From NCBI RefSeq assembly GCF_014192645.1, contig NZ_JACHYE010000004.1, positions 186,001-250,000 on the forward strand: a DNA stretch of 64,000 bases, given 5' to 3'. The notes under the pieces were generated by a model. It was given only the letters and a program-made list of their open reading frames with translations. It searched no databases and was not told the DNA's origin. Both the position numbers and the translations under genes were made by a program. This document shows, one piece after another, positions 37,003 through 47,216 of the stretch. The stretch comes from Herbaspirillum sp. Sphag64 (lineage in GTDB: Bacteria > Pseudomonadota > Gammaproteobacteria > Burkholderiales > Burkholderiaceae_D). Position 1 is the stretch's first letter. Each line of letters begins with the position of its first letter.

Positions 37003-37926
37003 ATGGATATTTTTGCGCGGATTATCAGCATCATCCTTCCGGTGTTTTCCGTCATCCTCATCGGCTTTGGCTACGCACACTGGCGCGGCGAGACAGTGCG
37101 TGCAGATATGGCAGCGGTCAACCGCGTCTGTATGGAAGTGCTGGCGCCATTGCTGGTATTTTCTGCACTAGCATCCAAGGATTTTGATCTGGCCCACAAT
37201 CGCTGGCTGATTCTTGCCAGCGTGCTTATTTCACTCGGTTCAGCTGTGCTGGCCTGGCCCCTGGCCAGTTTTCTGGGTTACGACAAGCGCACCTTTGTGC
37301 CGCCGATGATGTACAACAACAGTGGCAACATGGGCTTGCCCCTGACAGTGCTGGCCTTCGGTCCTGAGAGTTTGTCGGCAGCGGTGGCGCTGTTCACGGC
37401 GGCCACGTTTGTCTATTTTTCTTTTGGTGTACGACTGCTGCAGCACGGACATCAGCAACATCGCGGTGCCACATTGTTTGCGCTGTTCAAAAGTCCGATC
37501 ATGGTTGCCATGATCCTCGGCGTTTTGTTTGCATTGTTACACCTGCCGTTGCCACGGCCGCTATATGCGGCCATGAAACTCTTGGGCGACGCCAGCATCC
37601 CCGTCATGCTGTTTGTGCTCGGAATACGCCTGATTGATATCCGTTTTAAAAGCTGGGGCATTGGGCTTGTTGGCGCCATAGCATGTCCTGTAGTCGGCCT
37701 GATCATGGCTTGCCTGCTTGATCAGTTTTTACCTTTGACGGTGGCACAAAGAGGGCAAATGTATTTATTCTCTGCGTTGCCGCCAGCAGTGCTCTGTTTC
37801 ATGGTGGCAGAACAATATCGCCAGGAGCCCGACAAGGTCGCATCGATCGTATTGATGGGTAACCTGGCAGCCCTGTTTTTTGTACCCCTGGGTTTATGGC
37901 TGGGCTTGCCAGCCGCGATGCATTAA
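37003..37926 (+). CDS. AEC-family transporter
   Basis: A 307-residue membrane protein with about ten helices in two inverted halves, of the auxin efflux carrier (malonate/MdcF-like) family. Signatures are LPVFSVILIGFGYAHWRG at the start and MMYNNSGNMGLPLTVLAFG near residue 100, the crossing-helix motif of the family (N-x-G-N-M/W-G-L-P). It begins three bases after the antiporter stop. AEC proteins move small carboxylates or amino acids; the substrate is unknown here. Confidence 0.87.
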   Translation: MDIFARIISIILPVFSVILIGFGYAHWRGETVRADMAAVNRVCMEVLAPLLVFSALASKDFDLAHNRWLILASVLISLGSAVLAWPLASFLGYDKRTFVPPMMYNNSGNMGLPLTVLAFGPESLSAAVALFTAATFVYFSFGVRLLQHGHQQHRGATLFALFKSPIMVAMILGVLFALLHLPLPRPLYAAMKLLGDASIPVMLFVLGIRLIDIRFKSWGIGLVGAIACPVVGLIMACLLDQFLPLTVAQRGQMYLFSALPPAVLCFMVAEQYRQEPDKVASIVLMGNLAALFFVPLGLWLGLPAAMH

Positions 37927-38055
37927 CCGACTTGGGTTGGCCGCCTTATGGCGCCTGAGTTGGTATGAGAAATGCTTTTGTTATAGTCAATGAATGGTGT
38001 GGCGATCCTGCACTGTTTTTTTTCGTAGTCCGGTTTTTTTGTAAGGATGTTTGCC

Positions 38056-39804
38056 ATGCTTAACAATCTGTCCATCAAGGCGCGACTGATTTTTGTTGTT
38101 GGTTTCTTGTCATTACTGCTCGCTATCTTTGGTGCCGTAGGTCTACTCAGCCAAAAAAGGGCGAATGCCGACCTTCAATCGATGTATGAAGATCGTCTTG
38201 TTGCACTGGCACAATTACAACAGGTGATTGCCGGTATCAATACTGGACGCTATGCCGTTTCCAGTGCCATGGTTGGTGACTCCGGTGATATCGACAAGAC
38301 GGTTGCCGACCTGAACAAAACCATGAAACAGGGTGACGAGATCTGGAAGCAGTTTCTCACCACCAATCTGACGCCGGAAGAGCGCAAGCTTGCCGATCAA
38401 TTCACCGAGCAGCAGAAAAAATTCATCACTGAAGGTGTCAAACCGGCCATCGAAGCGCTGAACAATCGTGACTTCCAGAGCGCTGGTGAACTGTTCAATG
38501 GTCCCCTGCTGACTGTGTTCAAGCAAATCAACACGACCATGACTGCCTTGATGCAGCAACAGCAAGACAATGGGAAGCTGCTCTTCGCCGATTCACAGTC
38601 GCGTTATCACACCTTCATCAGTCTGACCATCATCGCCATCGTGGTGGGTTTGTCTGTTGCGCTGATTGTCGGTATCTGGCTCATACGGGCGATCACCGGT
38701 CCGCTTGATGAAGCGGTCAAGGTAGCGCAGGCAGTTGCCGATGGCGATCTGACACAATCAATCCGGGTGCATTCAAAAGATGAAGCCGGTAAGTTGATGG
38801 AAGCACTGCAAACCATGAATAAACGTCTGCAGCAGATTGTCGGTGAAGTACGTATGGGTACCGATACCATCGCCACGGCATCCAGCGAAATTGCCAGCGG
38901 CAATCTGGATCTGTCATCGCGTACCGAACAACAGGCCGGCTCGCTGGAAGAAACGGTTTCAGCCATGGAAGAGCTGACTTCGACCGTCAAACAGAATGCC
39001 GACAATGCCCGTCAGGCAAATCAACTCGCGGCTTCCGCAGCCGAGGTGGCGGTGCAGGGGGGGCAGGTAGTCAGCCAGGTGGTCTCGACGATGAACAACA
39101 TCAACGACTCTTCCAAGAAAATCGTAGACATCATCAGCGTAATTGATGGCATCGCCTTCCAGACCAATATTCTCGCCCTCAATGCCGCGGTCGAAGCAGC
39201 CCGTGCCGGCGAGCAAGGCCGTGGCTTTGCCGTGGTGGCATCCGAAGTGCGCAGTCTGGCACAGCGCTCAGCCGCTGCCGCCAAGGAAATCAAGGCACTC
39301 ATCGACGACTCTGTGAGCAAGGTCGGTCAGGGTAGTGAGCTGGTAGCGCAGGCTGGTGTCACCATGGACGAGGTCGTCTCCAGCGTCAAGCGCGTGACCG
39401 ACGTGATGGGTGAAATCACTGCCGCCAGCCAGGAACAAAGCTCTGGTATTGAAGAAGTCAATCGCGCCATCAGCATGATGGATCAGGCAACCCAACAGAA
39501 TGCTGCGCTCGTTGAGCAAGCTGCTGCGGCGGCTCAATCGATGCAGGATCAGGCCGTGCGTCTGACGCAGGCGGTCAGTGTCTTCAAGATCGACAGTACG
39601 CAATTCTCTTCCAGTCCTCTCCCGGCCGCCGCACCCAGCGCATCAGCGCCAGCAGTCAAGCGTGCCACATCTGGCAATAAGGCCACCAACAAGCCCGCCA
39701 AATCGATCACGCCGAGCAAACCAGCGTTGCCGGCCAAGGCTCCCACTCCCGTATTGGCCGCGGCACCGAAGCTCGACCAATCGGATGATTGGGAGCAGTT
39801 TTAA
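38056..39804 (+). CDS. methyl-accepting chemotaxis protein with C-terminal CheR tether
   Basis: A 582-residue transmembrane chemoreceptor. TM1 is at about 9-30, a four-helix periplasmic ligand domain spans about 31-190, TM2 is at about 190-213, HAMP follows to about 266, and then the signalling domain with the hairpin tip [20 protein letters not shown]. After the coiled coil comes a proline/alanine-rich linker (about 515-575) ending in DWEQF, which matches the NWETF-type pentapeptide that tethers methyltransferase CheR. I start at the ATG at 38056, since AAGG lies about 8 bases upstream; the ATG at 38047 overlaps that site. The ligand is unknown. No other chemotaxis gene is nearby. Confidence 0.9.
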   Translation: MLNNLSIKARLIFVVGFLSLLLAIFGAVGLLSQKRANADLQSMYEDRLVALAQLQQVIAGINTGRYAVSSAMVGDSGDIDKTVADLNKTMKQGDEIWKQFLTTNLTPEERKLADQFTEQQKKFITEGVKPAIEALNNRDFQSAGELFNGPLLTVFKQINTTMTALMQQQQDNGKLLFADSQSRYHTFISLTIIAIVVGLSVALIVGIWLIRAITGPLDEAVKVAQAVADGDLTQSIRVHSKDEAGKLMEALQTMNKRLQQIVGEVRMGTDTIATASSEIASGNLDLSSRTEQQAGSLEETVSAMEELTSTVKQNADNARQANQLAASAAEVAVQGGQVVSQVVSTMNNINDSSKKIVDIISVIDGIAFQTNILALNAAVEAARAGEQGRGFAVVASEVRSLAQRSAAAAKEIKALIDDSVSKVGQGSELVAQAGVTMDEVVSSVKRVTDVMGEITAASQEQSSGIEEVNRAISMMDQATQQNAALVEQAAAAAQSMQDQAVRLTQAVSVFKIDSTQFSSSPLPAAAPSASAPAVKRATSGNKATNKPAKSITPSKPALPAKAPTPVLAAAPKLDQSDDWEQF

Positions 39805-39865
39805 GCTGCAATGTATCGCGCACTGGATCAAGAAGTACGTATGAATTAATGCAGCCGGGGTATTG

Positions 39866-40325
39866 CCAAGTCAGGCCAGGTGTCAGCTGAGATCGTCCTC
39901 AATGGAAACCTGACTGACTTGCATCAGCCGCCCGGCAACCAGATCATTGAACGCTAGCGCTGCCCGCGCCAAGACAATACCCTGCTCGGCTGCGGCGGCT
40001 TACAACAAGGTGCGGTCATCTTCATATACCGATCCCTACAACGACTCCGGCCAGTCAAGACCAGCCGCGAGTTGTAACAACACCGCATGCAGCTCTACGA
40101 CCGACGTCTGCATAGCATCAATTGGTAGCATTTACTGCCTTTTGCGAACAAGCAGCTTGATGCCGCCCAAATATTTCTCGAGTCGAACGATACGCTGACT
40201 AATCGCACTAGACGCCAGTGCCAGTTCTTCTGCCGTCCGAAGATAGCCGGCATGCCGCACCCGCCGCCTCAAAGTCGTGCAAGGTTTGGAGAGACGGAAT
40301 TGGATGAGTTGTGGACGTGAGCTTG
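39866..40325 (-). pseudogene. decayed LysR regulator (GcvA-like) remnant
   Basis: The minus strand carries broken fragments of a LysR gene. From about 40325, one frame reads IPSLQTLHDFEAAGA. After a frameshift near 40265 it continues RHAGYLRTAEELALASSAISQRIVRLEKYLGG and stops at about 40137. Lower down, another segment reads LLQLAAGLDWPESL, stop, GSVYEDDRTLL, stop, AAAAEQGIVLARAALAFND then LVAGRLMQ, stop, which is the C-terminal effector domain wording of GcvA-type regulators. The middle of the protein is missing. At least four in-frame stop codons, one frameshift and internal deletions make it certainly non-functional. It fills most of the 39805-40547 gap; the rest (40330-40530) shows nothing recognisable. 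Confidence 0.8.
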
Positions 40326-40547
40326 TTGCGATTGATGAGGCAATGTTGTGATGGAGATCAACATAAGCGCAGAACTAAAAAAAAATAAAGAGAGCGCGCA
40401 GCATCAAAAAACGAATGCCTTGTCTCGGACTATTTCGAATGTGAACGCTTTTCGAGAGTTCGCCACGCACAGTGCAAGAAAAGACCTCTAGCATCACGAA
40501 CTTTCAATGAAGTCATCACGAAGGCCGTCACTGGAGGAATCGTCATC

Positions 40548-41075
40548 ATGCGTGTGCCAATTTTTAATGCGGGAATAAATGTCACGATCAAGAAGATGGT
40601 GTTGATCGTGAGTCTGGTTGGATTAGCTGGCTGCAATACAACCAGGCCAATAACGACCGAGAGCAATGTAGAAAAGCCGTATGTACACATACCTCGATCA
40701 TATGTATCGATGTCTTGTATTGAACATGAAGGCGTTTCCTATATTTATGATTTTTCTATTGAAGAACCAATTGCAAGCGGGCCATTAGGCGGAAGAATGG
40801 TGCATGGATCAAGTTGTGGGGGACTGATCGCGGCAGGCTATGCCTTACCCAAGACTTGGCATCCAGGAATGAAAGTCAAGGTGCGCTGGAAGCCCAATGG
40901 GCGGGATTATGTAGAAAAGACGACCAACATTATGCGATACGACGCGATAGGGGATCTATACGTCCATTTTTTCAAAGATGATCAAGTCAGAGTTGTTTCG
41001 GCATTGCCTTATCCAGAAAGTAAAAATCATCCAATTCTAGAAAATGTTACTGTTCCCCCTCCGGAGGAAGAATAA
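40548..41075 (+). CDS. DUF3304-like lipoprotein, probable immunity to Tle1-type lipase
   Basis: A 175-residue predicted lipoprotein: the signal segment VLIVSLVGLAGC ends in a lipobox with the acylated cysteine at residue 29. The mature part (HIPRSYVSMSCIEHEGVSYI, GGRMVHGSSCGG, PGMKVKVRWKPNG) resembles DUF3304 lipoproteins found beside type VI lipase effectors. The ATG at 40548 has GGAGG ten bases upstream. The stop codon is two bases before the lipase gene. In known Tle1-Tli1 pairs a periplasmic lipoprotein binds and neutralises the phospholipase, so I infer the same role here. The gene is clearly more AT-rich than its surroundings. Confidence 0.75.
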   Translation: MRVPIFNAGINVTIKKMVLIVSLVGLAGCNTTRPITTESNVEKPYVHIPRSYVSMSCIEHEGVSYIYDFSIEEPIASGPLGGRMVHGSSCGGLIAAGYALPKTWHPGMKVKVRWKPNGRDYVEKTTNIMRYDAIGDLYVHFFKDDQVRVVSALPYPESKNHPILENVTVPPPEEE

Positions 41076-41077
41076 TC

Positions 41078-43135
41078 ATGAGCTTACAAATTTATTCTGC
41101 ACCGCTGGCAATTTCTGATAACGCCTCACAGGAAATGTTAACAACGAAAGAGGAAGAGCGACGATTGGCTGACTTACTGAGAGAGCCTCCTATATATAAA
41201 CCTAATGGCCAAAGAATGCCTTCGTGTCAATCGATGGTGAAGATTGGCCTTTTCTTTGATGGTACCAATAACAATCGAGACAGAGACGAACCCCTCAATG
41301 GACATACCAATATTGTTAAATTATTTAAGACGCACAAAGATGCCCGACGTTTGAACAAGCTAAAGGACATTGATTCTTATTGCTTTTATGTTCCCGGCGT
41401 TGGAACCCGTTTTCCGGAAAATCAGGAATGGAGCGAATCGCAGGATGGTAAAGCCATGGGTAAAAGTGGACAGGCTCGAATTCTATTCGGCATCTTGCAG
41501 GTCTATAACGCTGTACATCGTGCGTTTAATGACAATCGTCCACTTTACGAACCGGATCAAATCACCGCCAAACTAAAAAGCTACACCCGCGACGTCGAAC
41601 ACAACTACGACAAGGAGTACCCCGAACAAGTCCGCCGCCAACAGTGGTTCACACAACTACGCGATGAACTCAACGACAGACTACAAACAGCCCGCGACCT
41701 GATCCGGCAGCCGCACATCCCCCTCATTCGTGTCGCCGTCTTCGGCTTTTCTCGCGGGGCGATTCAGGCACGCAGTTTCTGCTATTGGCTGGATGCCGCA
41801 TTAGGTGGCAAGAACACCCTGGCTGGCATGCCGATTGAAATCAATTTCCTTGGTTTGTTTGACTCCGTCGCTTCAGTCGGTCTCGCCCACTCTGCAGCAA
41901 AAACCACGCCTCTATTCTTCGCGGATGGTCACTTCAGCTGGGCAGCCGAAACGCTCAAACCATTGCCGTCACTGGTCAAGCAAACCGTGCATTACATTGC
42001 CGCGCATGAGCAACGCATGAACTTCCCGATCACACGGGTAAAAGGTCAGAATGTGGTGGAAGTACCCTACCCTGGTGTCCATTCTGATGTCGGTGGTCGT
42101 TATTGCCCCGGCACGCAGGGGCGTGGCATGCGTATGGACCAGATGATCTGTCAGGTGCCGCTGTTGCATATGCATAAGGCGGCACGTCTGGCGGGAGTGC
42201 CTTTGGTGACTTATCGCCAGATGTCATCCGATCTGCAAGCCGATTACGCGCTCAGCCCCGAATTGGCGACTAACTGGAATGCCTATATGGCGGCAGGTGA
42301 TTTTACCGGCACCTATGAAGACCAGAGACGCGAGCATATGCGGCTGTACTACCGCTTCCGTGCCCGCTGGATCGGTCGCATGGCGCAACTGCCTGCCTGC
42401 CAGCGCGCCACCCGTCAGGAACAGCAGGACATGATCAGTTACGACCAGTTGTTCAAAGGCGATATGCAGCTACTGGCGCAGCGCGCCAACGGTGGCCGCC
42501 CGTGGCAGCGTGATGATGGTAATCAGATCATCGCCCTGCATGCGGTAGGCAATGAACATCTCGCCAATCAATTACAGTTGCTGCGTGCAGATCTACGCGC
42601 CACGCCGGATGATTGGGAAATGATGGTGCTGCATGAATTTGAACATCAAAAGGGGCGACTAAGATTGGATGAAATCGCTTTGCTGGAGGAACAGGTACAC
42701 GATTCGCTGGCAGGCTTTTATCTGGCTGGTTACCAAACCGCCCAAGAGAAAGCCGAGCAGCTGCGGGAATGGCAAAGCGCACCACCATCGCCCAATGAGC
42801 GCTACCGGTATCAGGCGTGGCAGAATTTTCAGAGAGCCAAGGCTGCCAATCCAGCGCTGCAAGCCATCTTGGACAGCAAAGCGCAATTATTACGACAGGC
42901 GCAGAAATCACGCTTGCAAGGCCGTATCGGTGAGATGGAAGAAATACAGCGCGATATGACCTTCACCGACGAAGAAGCCAACCTGCTGACCCAGGATGCC
43001 CACGGTCAGCCGATCTTCCCACTACTTAAAGACAGCGACGCCAGGGAATTGCGCAGTAGCCTCATCACCACGCAAACCATGACGCTACGCGAAGGTGGTG
43101 GTTATCTGGTACCGCGGCATGCGTTCTCGCCGTAA
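41078..43135 (+). CDS. Tle1-type (DUF2235) phospholipase effector
   Basis: A 685-residue DUF2235 alpha/beta-hydrolase resembling type VI secretion lipase effectors of the Tle1 family (phospholipase A). The fold starts at IGLFFDGTNNNRDRDEP near 52. The nucleophile elbow is VFGFSRGA with S225, the acid is D262 in LGLFDSVAS, and the base is H335 in GVHSDVGG. The C-terminal 250 residues are helical and charged, without a PAAR or VgrG domain. No vgrG, hcp or tss gene is in this window, so it is an orphan effector. A GGAGGAAG ribosome site precedes the ATG. Base composition changes near 41580: the first 500 bases match the AT-rich lipoprotein gene, the rest matches the chromosome. Confidence 0.82.
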   Translation: MSLQIYSAPLAISDNASQEMLTTKEEERRLADLLREPPIYKPNGQRMPSCQSMVKIGLFFDGTNNNRDRDEPLNGHTNIVKLFKTHKDARRLNKLKDIDSYCFYVPGVGTRFPENQEWSESQDGKAMGKSGQARILFGILQVYNAVHRAFNDNRPLYEPDQITAKLKSYTRDVEHNYDKEYPEQVRRQQWFTQLRDELNDRLQTARDLIRQPHIPLIRVAVFGFSRGAIQARSFCYWLDAALGGKNTLAGMPIEINFLGLFDSVASVGLAHSAAKTTPLFFADGHFSWAAETLKPLPSLVKQTVHYIAAHEQRMNFPITRVKGQNVVEVPYPGVHSDVGGRYCPGTQGRGMRMDQMICQVPLLHMHKAARLAGVPLVTYRQMSSDLQADYALSPELATNWNAYMAAGDFTGTYEDQRREHMRLYYRFRARWIGRMAQLPACQRATRQEQQDMISYDQLFKGDMQLLAQRANGGRPWQRDDGNQIIALHAVGNEHLANQLQLLRADLRATPDDWEMMVLHEFEHQKGRLRLDEIALLEEQVHDSLAGFYLAGYQTAQEKAEQLREWQSAPPSPNERYRYQAWQNFQRAKAANPALQAILDSKAQLLRQAQKSRLQGRIGEMEEIQRDMTFTDEEANLLTQDAHGQPIFPLLKDSDARELRSSLITTQTMTLREGGGYLVPRHAFSP

Positions 43136-43254
43136 GCCCATTGCTTTGCTCTTACGTGCGCAATGCATATGAATGCGGAGATGGCCGCGTACCTCAAGTC
43201 CTCAATACCCCGGTTTTCTTTTGTCGATGCTTTGATGAAGCCAAGGGGCAGCAA

Positions 43255-44019
43255 TCAATCCAGCAGGATATCCGGCGATGCCGATGAACGGGTATCCGGC
43301 AGAGGCTGATTACTTTGACCATGATAAGCAAAGACCACCGATGCCTTGACCTGATCACTGTTGTTTTTGCCAGCGGCATGAAACAGTCCGCTGTGGAACA
43401 ACACCACATCACCCTGCTCCAGCGGCAGTGAAATACCTTGCGCAAACAACGCCTGATTAGCCGCCACATCGGGTCGCAGGAAATCGAGCTCATCCATCTG
43501 CTCTGGCTGCAACTGCAGCTTGTGCGAGCCGGGGATGAAATGCAGCCCACCGTTATCCGCATTTTCCGGACCCAGTGCCAGCCATACCGAAATCAACTCA
43601 TTACGCGGGAATGACCAGTAACGGATATCCCGATGCCAGCCCGTCGCCGTGCCGAAGGTTGGATGTTTGGTCATCACACAGTTGTGATGGGCGAGTGTGA
43701 CGCATACCGGCTCTTCAAACAATTGATGCAGAACCGCCACCAGCGCTGGATCGGAACCCCAGCGCTGAAAATGTTCATCGCGTTGCCATGCTGCGCGCAG
43801 CCGCCGTGCGGTGCGCCCACCAGGTGCATCCAGTGAGGCCGGTGCACCGTCATAGCCAACTTCCGCTTCGTATTCCAGCGGTGCTATTGCCTGCCGGATG
43901 TGCTCCTGCGTGACGTGAAGCAGTTCATCGCAGGTTGGCTCCGGGACGAACGCTTTGAGCAGCAGAAAACCATCATGACGGAAACTGTCGATCTGGGCTG
44001 CGGAGAGCAAAGTATTCAT
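43255..44019 (-). CDS. phytanoyl-CoA dioxygenase family protein
   Basis: A 254-residue Fe(II)/2-oxoglutarate-dependent oxygenase of the PhyH family. The iron-binding HxD is in GWHRDIRYW near 130, the distal histidine is in LFHSGLFHAAGKN near 215, and a later arginine or lysine would bind 2-oxoglutarate. GLHFIPGSHK between them is typical of PhyH proteins. The start at 44019 is an ATG; the frame extends two codons to a TTG at 44025. It lies 14 bases downstream of uvrA on the same strand and may be expressed from the uvrA promoter. The hydroxylated substrate is unknown. Confidence 0.85.
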   Translation of the reverse strand: MNTLLSAAQIDSFRHDGFLLLKAFVPEPTCDELLHVTQEHIRQAIAPLEYEAEVGYDGAPASLDAPGGRTARRLRAAWQRDEHFQRWGSDPALVAVLHQLFEEPVCVTLAHHNCVMTKHPTFGTATGWHRDIRYWSFPRNELISVWLALGPENADNGGLHFIPGSHKLQLQPEQMDELDFLRPDVAANQALFAQGISLPLEQGDVVLFHSGLFHAAGKNNSDQVKASVVFAYHGQSNQPLPDTRSSASPDILLD

Positions 44020-44033
44020 GACCAATTCCTGCC

Positions 44034-46889
44034 TTACTTTTTCTTTTTCAACAAAGGTCCGAGATACTGACCGGTGATACTGTCCGGGTTACTCGCGACA
44101 TCTTCTGGTGTACCTGTTGCGATGATCTTGCCTCCACCTGCGCCCCCCTCGGGGCCCAGATCAATGATCCAGTCAGCCGTTTTGATCACATCCAGATTAT
44201 GTTCAATGATGGTCACGGTATTGCCCTGGTCGCGTAGACGATGGATCACCTTCAGCAGCAGATCAATATCGTGGAAATGCAGGCCCGTGGTCGGCTCATC
44301 AAGGATATACAAGGTCCGTCCCGTATCGCGCTTGGACAGTTCCAGCGACAGTTTGACGCGCTGCGCTTCACCACCCGAGAGCGTGGTTGCACTTTGCCCC
44401 AGCTTGATATAACCCAGACCGACATCCAGCAAAGTCTGCAGTTTACGGGCAATCAACGGCACCGGCAGGAAGAAGGTATGCGCATCTTCGACCGTCATTT
44501 CCAGAATCTCGGTAATGTTCTTGCCTTTGTACTGTACTTCCAGTGTTTCACGGTTATAGCGTTTGCCGTGGCAGACATCGCAAGGCACGTACACATCCGG
44601 CAGGAAGTGCATTTCCACCTTGATCACGCCGTCGCCCTGGCACGCTTCACAGCGACCGCCCTTGACGTTGAACGAAAAACGTCCCGCGCTGTAGCCGCGT
44701 TCCTTGGCCGCCGGTACCGTTGCAAACAAATCGCGGATCGGCGTAAACAGGCCGGTATAAGTCGCCGGATTGGAGCGTGGTGTACGGCCAATCGGCGCTT
44801 GGTCGACCGAAATCACCTTGTCGAAATGTTCCAGACCGCTGATGCTTTCATGCTCAGCTGGTTCAGTTTGCGAACCATACAGATGGCGTGACGCAGCCAG
44901 ATACAGGGTGTCGTTGACCAGTGTTGATTTGCCCGAGCCTGATACGCCCGTCACACAGGTCAGCAAGCCAACTGGTAAATCAAAACTGACGTTCTTCAGG
45001 TTGTTACCGGTGGCACCGGTGATGGTCAGCTGACGCTCCGGGTCCGGTGCAGTGCGCTTCTTGGGGACAGCGATTTCCAGTGTGCCATTGAGATACTTGG
45101 CAGTCAGTGACTTCTTGTTCTTGAGGATGTCGTCCAGGGTACCCTGCGCGATGATATCGCCGCCATGGACCCCCGCGCCCAGGCCCATATCGACCACGTA
45201 GTCGGCAGTACGAATGGCATCTTCATCATGTTCGACCACCAGCACGCTGTTGCCGATGTCGCGCAAATGCTTGAGCGTAGCAATCAGGCGGTCGTTATCG
45301 CGTTGATGCAAACCAATCGATGGTTCATCCAGCACATACATCACGCCGGTCAGGCCAGAGCCAATTTGTGAGGCCAGACGAATACGCTGCGCTTCACCGC
45401 CCGAGAGCGTATCTGCACTACGTTCCAGCGATAGATAATCGAGCCCGACGTTGTTCAAAAACTTCAGGCGCGACACAATTTCTTTGATGATACGGTCAGC
45501 GATTTCTTTCTTGGCACCGGTCAGTTTCAGATGCTCGAAAAAGTGCAGCGTCTCGCGCAATGGGGTTGCCGCCACTTCATAGATCGCACGTTGCTGACGA
45601 CCAGTACCGATCTTCACAAAGCGGGCTTCCACTCGCAGGCGAGCACCATGGCAGGAGGGGCATTCTTTCTCATTGATGAACTTGGCCAGCTCCTCCTTGA
45701 CCGCCATCGAATCTGTCTCGCGGTAGCGACGCTGCAGATTGACCACGACACCCTCAAAGGTGTGCTCGCGCACTACCGTGCGACCACGCTCATTGACATA
45801 GGTGAAGGGCACTGTCTGCCGACCGGAGCCATACAGAATGACTTGCTGCGCCTTCTCCGGCAATTGCTCAAACGGTTGATCGATGTCGAATTCATAGAAA
45901 GCCGCCAGGTTCGACAGCATCTGAAAGTAGAACTGATTGCGGCGGTCCCAGCCTTTGATCGCGCCACTGGCCAGCGACAGATTCGGGAAGGCCACAATCC
46001 GTTTCGGATCGAAGAACTCGATATGGCCCAGACCATCACACTCCGGGCAGGCTCCCATTGGATTATTGAACGAGAACAGACGCGGCTCAAGCTCCTGCAG
46101 CGAATAGCCACAGGTTGGACAGGCAAACTTGTTGGAGAACAGATGTTCCTTCTCGGTATCCATCTCCACCGCAATGGCGCGACCTTCCGCCAGACGCAGT
46201 GCGGTTTCAAAACTCTCGGCCAGGCGCTGCTTGATGTCCGCCTTGACCTTGATGCGGTCAATCACGACATCAATCGTGTGTTTCTCGGTCTTCTTGAGCT
46301 TGGGCAAGTCATCGATCTCAACCACCTTGGCAGCGCCCGTGCCACTTTGCACACGGAAGCGGATAAAGCCTTGTGCCTGCATCTGCTCAAACAGGTCTAC
46401 GTGCTCGCCCTTGCGATTAGCCACGACCGGCGCCAGAATCATCAGCTTGGTATCTTCCGGCATCGCCAGCACCGCATCGACCATCTGCGATACCGATTGC
46501 GCTGCCAGCGGGTTCTCAGGATGGTCAGGGCAATACGGCGTGCCAACGCGTGCATACAAGAGACGCAGATAGTCATGGATTTCGGTCACCGTGCCCACAG
46601 TTGAGCGCGGGTTGTGCGAAGTTGCCTTTTGCTCAATCGAAATGGCCGGCGACAGACCTTCGATCATGTCCACGTCCGGCTTTTCCATCAGTTGCAAAAA
46701 TTGCCGCGCATACGACGACAGTGATTCCACATAGCGACGCTGGCCCTCGGCATACAGCGTATCAAATGCCAATGACGACTTGCCCGAACCGGACAACCCG
46801 GTAATGACGATCAGTTTGTTGCGGGGCAGGTCAAGGCTGATGTTCTTCAGATTGTGCGTGCGTGCGCCGCGAATGCGAATTTCTTCCAT
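44034..46889 (-). CDS. uvrA: excinuclease ABC subunit A
   Basis: A 951-residue UvrA, the damage-recognition ATPase of nucleotide excision repair. It has two ABC modules (Walker [15 protein letters not shown] near 32 and [16 protein letters not shown] near 640), two [10 protein letters not shown] signatures, and the zinc-finger cysteine sets CPTCGYS with CPECDGLGH, and [11 protein letters not shown] with [11 protein letters not shown] start at the ATG at 46889 because [20 protein letters not shown] is the normal N-terminus; the frame extends 22 codons further. It is divergent from an MFS gene, with a 327-base intergenic region in which I saw no clear LexA box. Confidence 0.97.
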   Translation of the reverse strand: MEEIRIRGARTHNLKNISLDLPRNKLIVITGLSGSGKSSLAFDTLYAEGQRRYVESLSSYARQFLQLMEKPDVDMIEGLSPAISIEQKATSHNPRSTVGTVTEIHDYLRLLYARVGTPYCPDHPENPLAAQSVSQMVDAVLAMPEDTKLMILAPVVANRKGEHVDLFEQMQAQGFIRFRVQSGTGAAKVVEIDDLPKLKKTEKHTIDVVIDRIKVKADIKQRLAESFETALRLAEGRAIAVEMDTEKEHLFSNKFACPTCGYSLQELEPRLFSFNNPMGACPECDGLGHIEFFDPKRIVAFPNLSLASGAIKGWDRRNQFYFQMLSNLAAFYEFDIDQPFEQLPEKAQQVILYGSGRQTVPFTYVNERGRTVVREHTFEGVVVNLQRRYRETDSMAVKEELAKFINEKECPSCHGARLRVEARFVKIGTGRQQRAIYEVAATPLRETLHFFEHLKLTGAKKEIADRIIKEIVSRLKFLNNVGLDYLSLERSADTLSGGEAQRIRLASQIGSGLTGVMYVLDEPSIGLHQRDNDRLIATLKHLRDIGNSVLVVEHDEDAIRTADYVVDMGLGAGVHGGDIIAQGTLDDILKNKKSLTAKYLNGTLEIAVPKKRTAPDPERQLTITGATGNNLKNVSFDLPVGLLTCVTGVSGSGKSTLVNDTLYLAASRHLYGSQTEPAEHESISGLEHFDKVISVDQAPIGRTPRSNPATYTGLFTPIRDLFATVPAAKERGYSAGRFSFNVKGGRCEACQGDGVIKVEMHFLPDVYVPCDVCHGKRYNRETLEVQYKGKNITEILEMTVEDAHTFFLPVPLIARKLQTLLDVGLGYIKLGQSATTLSGGEAQRVKLSLELSKRDTGRTLYILDEPTTGLHFHDIDLLLKVIHRLRDQGNTVTIIEHNLDVIKTADWIIDLGPEGGAGGGKIIATGTPEDVASNPDSITGQYLGPLLKKKK

Positions 46890-47216
46890 GGATGCCTTCA
46901 GCGTAAGTATCCCGATGCAATTTCTGAGGTCGACAGAGCAGCGCGGGAGGATCAACCTAGTACTATATCAGGACTCACCAAACAGGGCAGGCTCCTTGCC
47001 ACTGCGATTACCCCTGCTGCATGTGAAAGATGCAAGAGCGGCAAAGTTTGCTGATAACATGGCGGACTTGATTGCCTGCGCTACCGTTTAATACCTCGAT
47101 AGTGCAGACGAGCAATAGTCAGTGTGAGCCAGTGAATTCAGTAAAAGCTGGTAAAAATGTTGAAATAAGTATTAAAAACCGTCATAGCCAGCAAAAGTCT
47201 TTGTATCACCACATCC
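46890..47216. other. divergent promoter region between uvrA and MFS gene
   Basis: A 327-base non-coding stretch. The 47140-47185 part is AT-rich (TTGAAATAAGTATTAAAAACC) and probably holds a promoter of the MFS gene. I looked for a CTGT-N8-ACAG SOS box towards uvrA and found none. No RNA gene is visible. Confidence 0.4.

Noticed and set aside
39947-40198. Plus-strand 83-codon frame in the gap after the chemoreceptor
   Set aside because: It is the antisense shadow of the LysR remnant on the minus strand.
46890-47216. SOS (LexA) box upstream of uvrA
   Set aside because: I searched for CTGT-N8-ACAG and found no acceptable match, so no SOS control is claimed.
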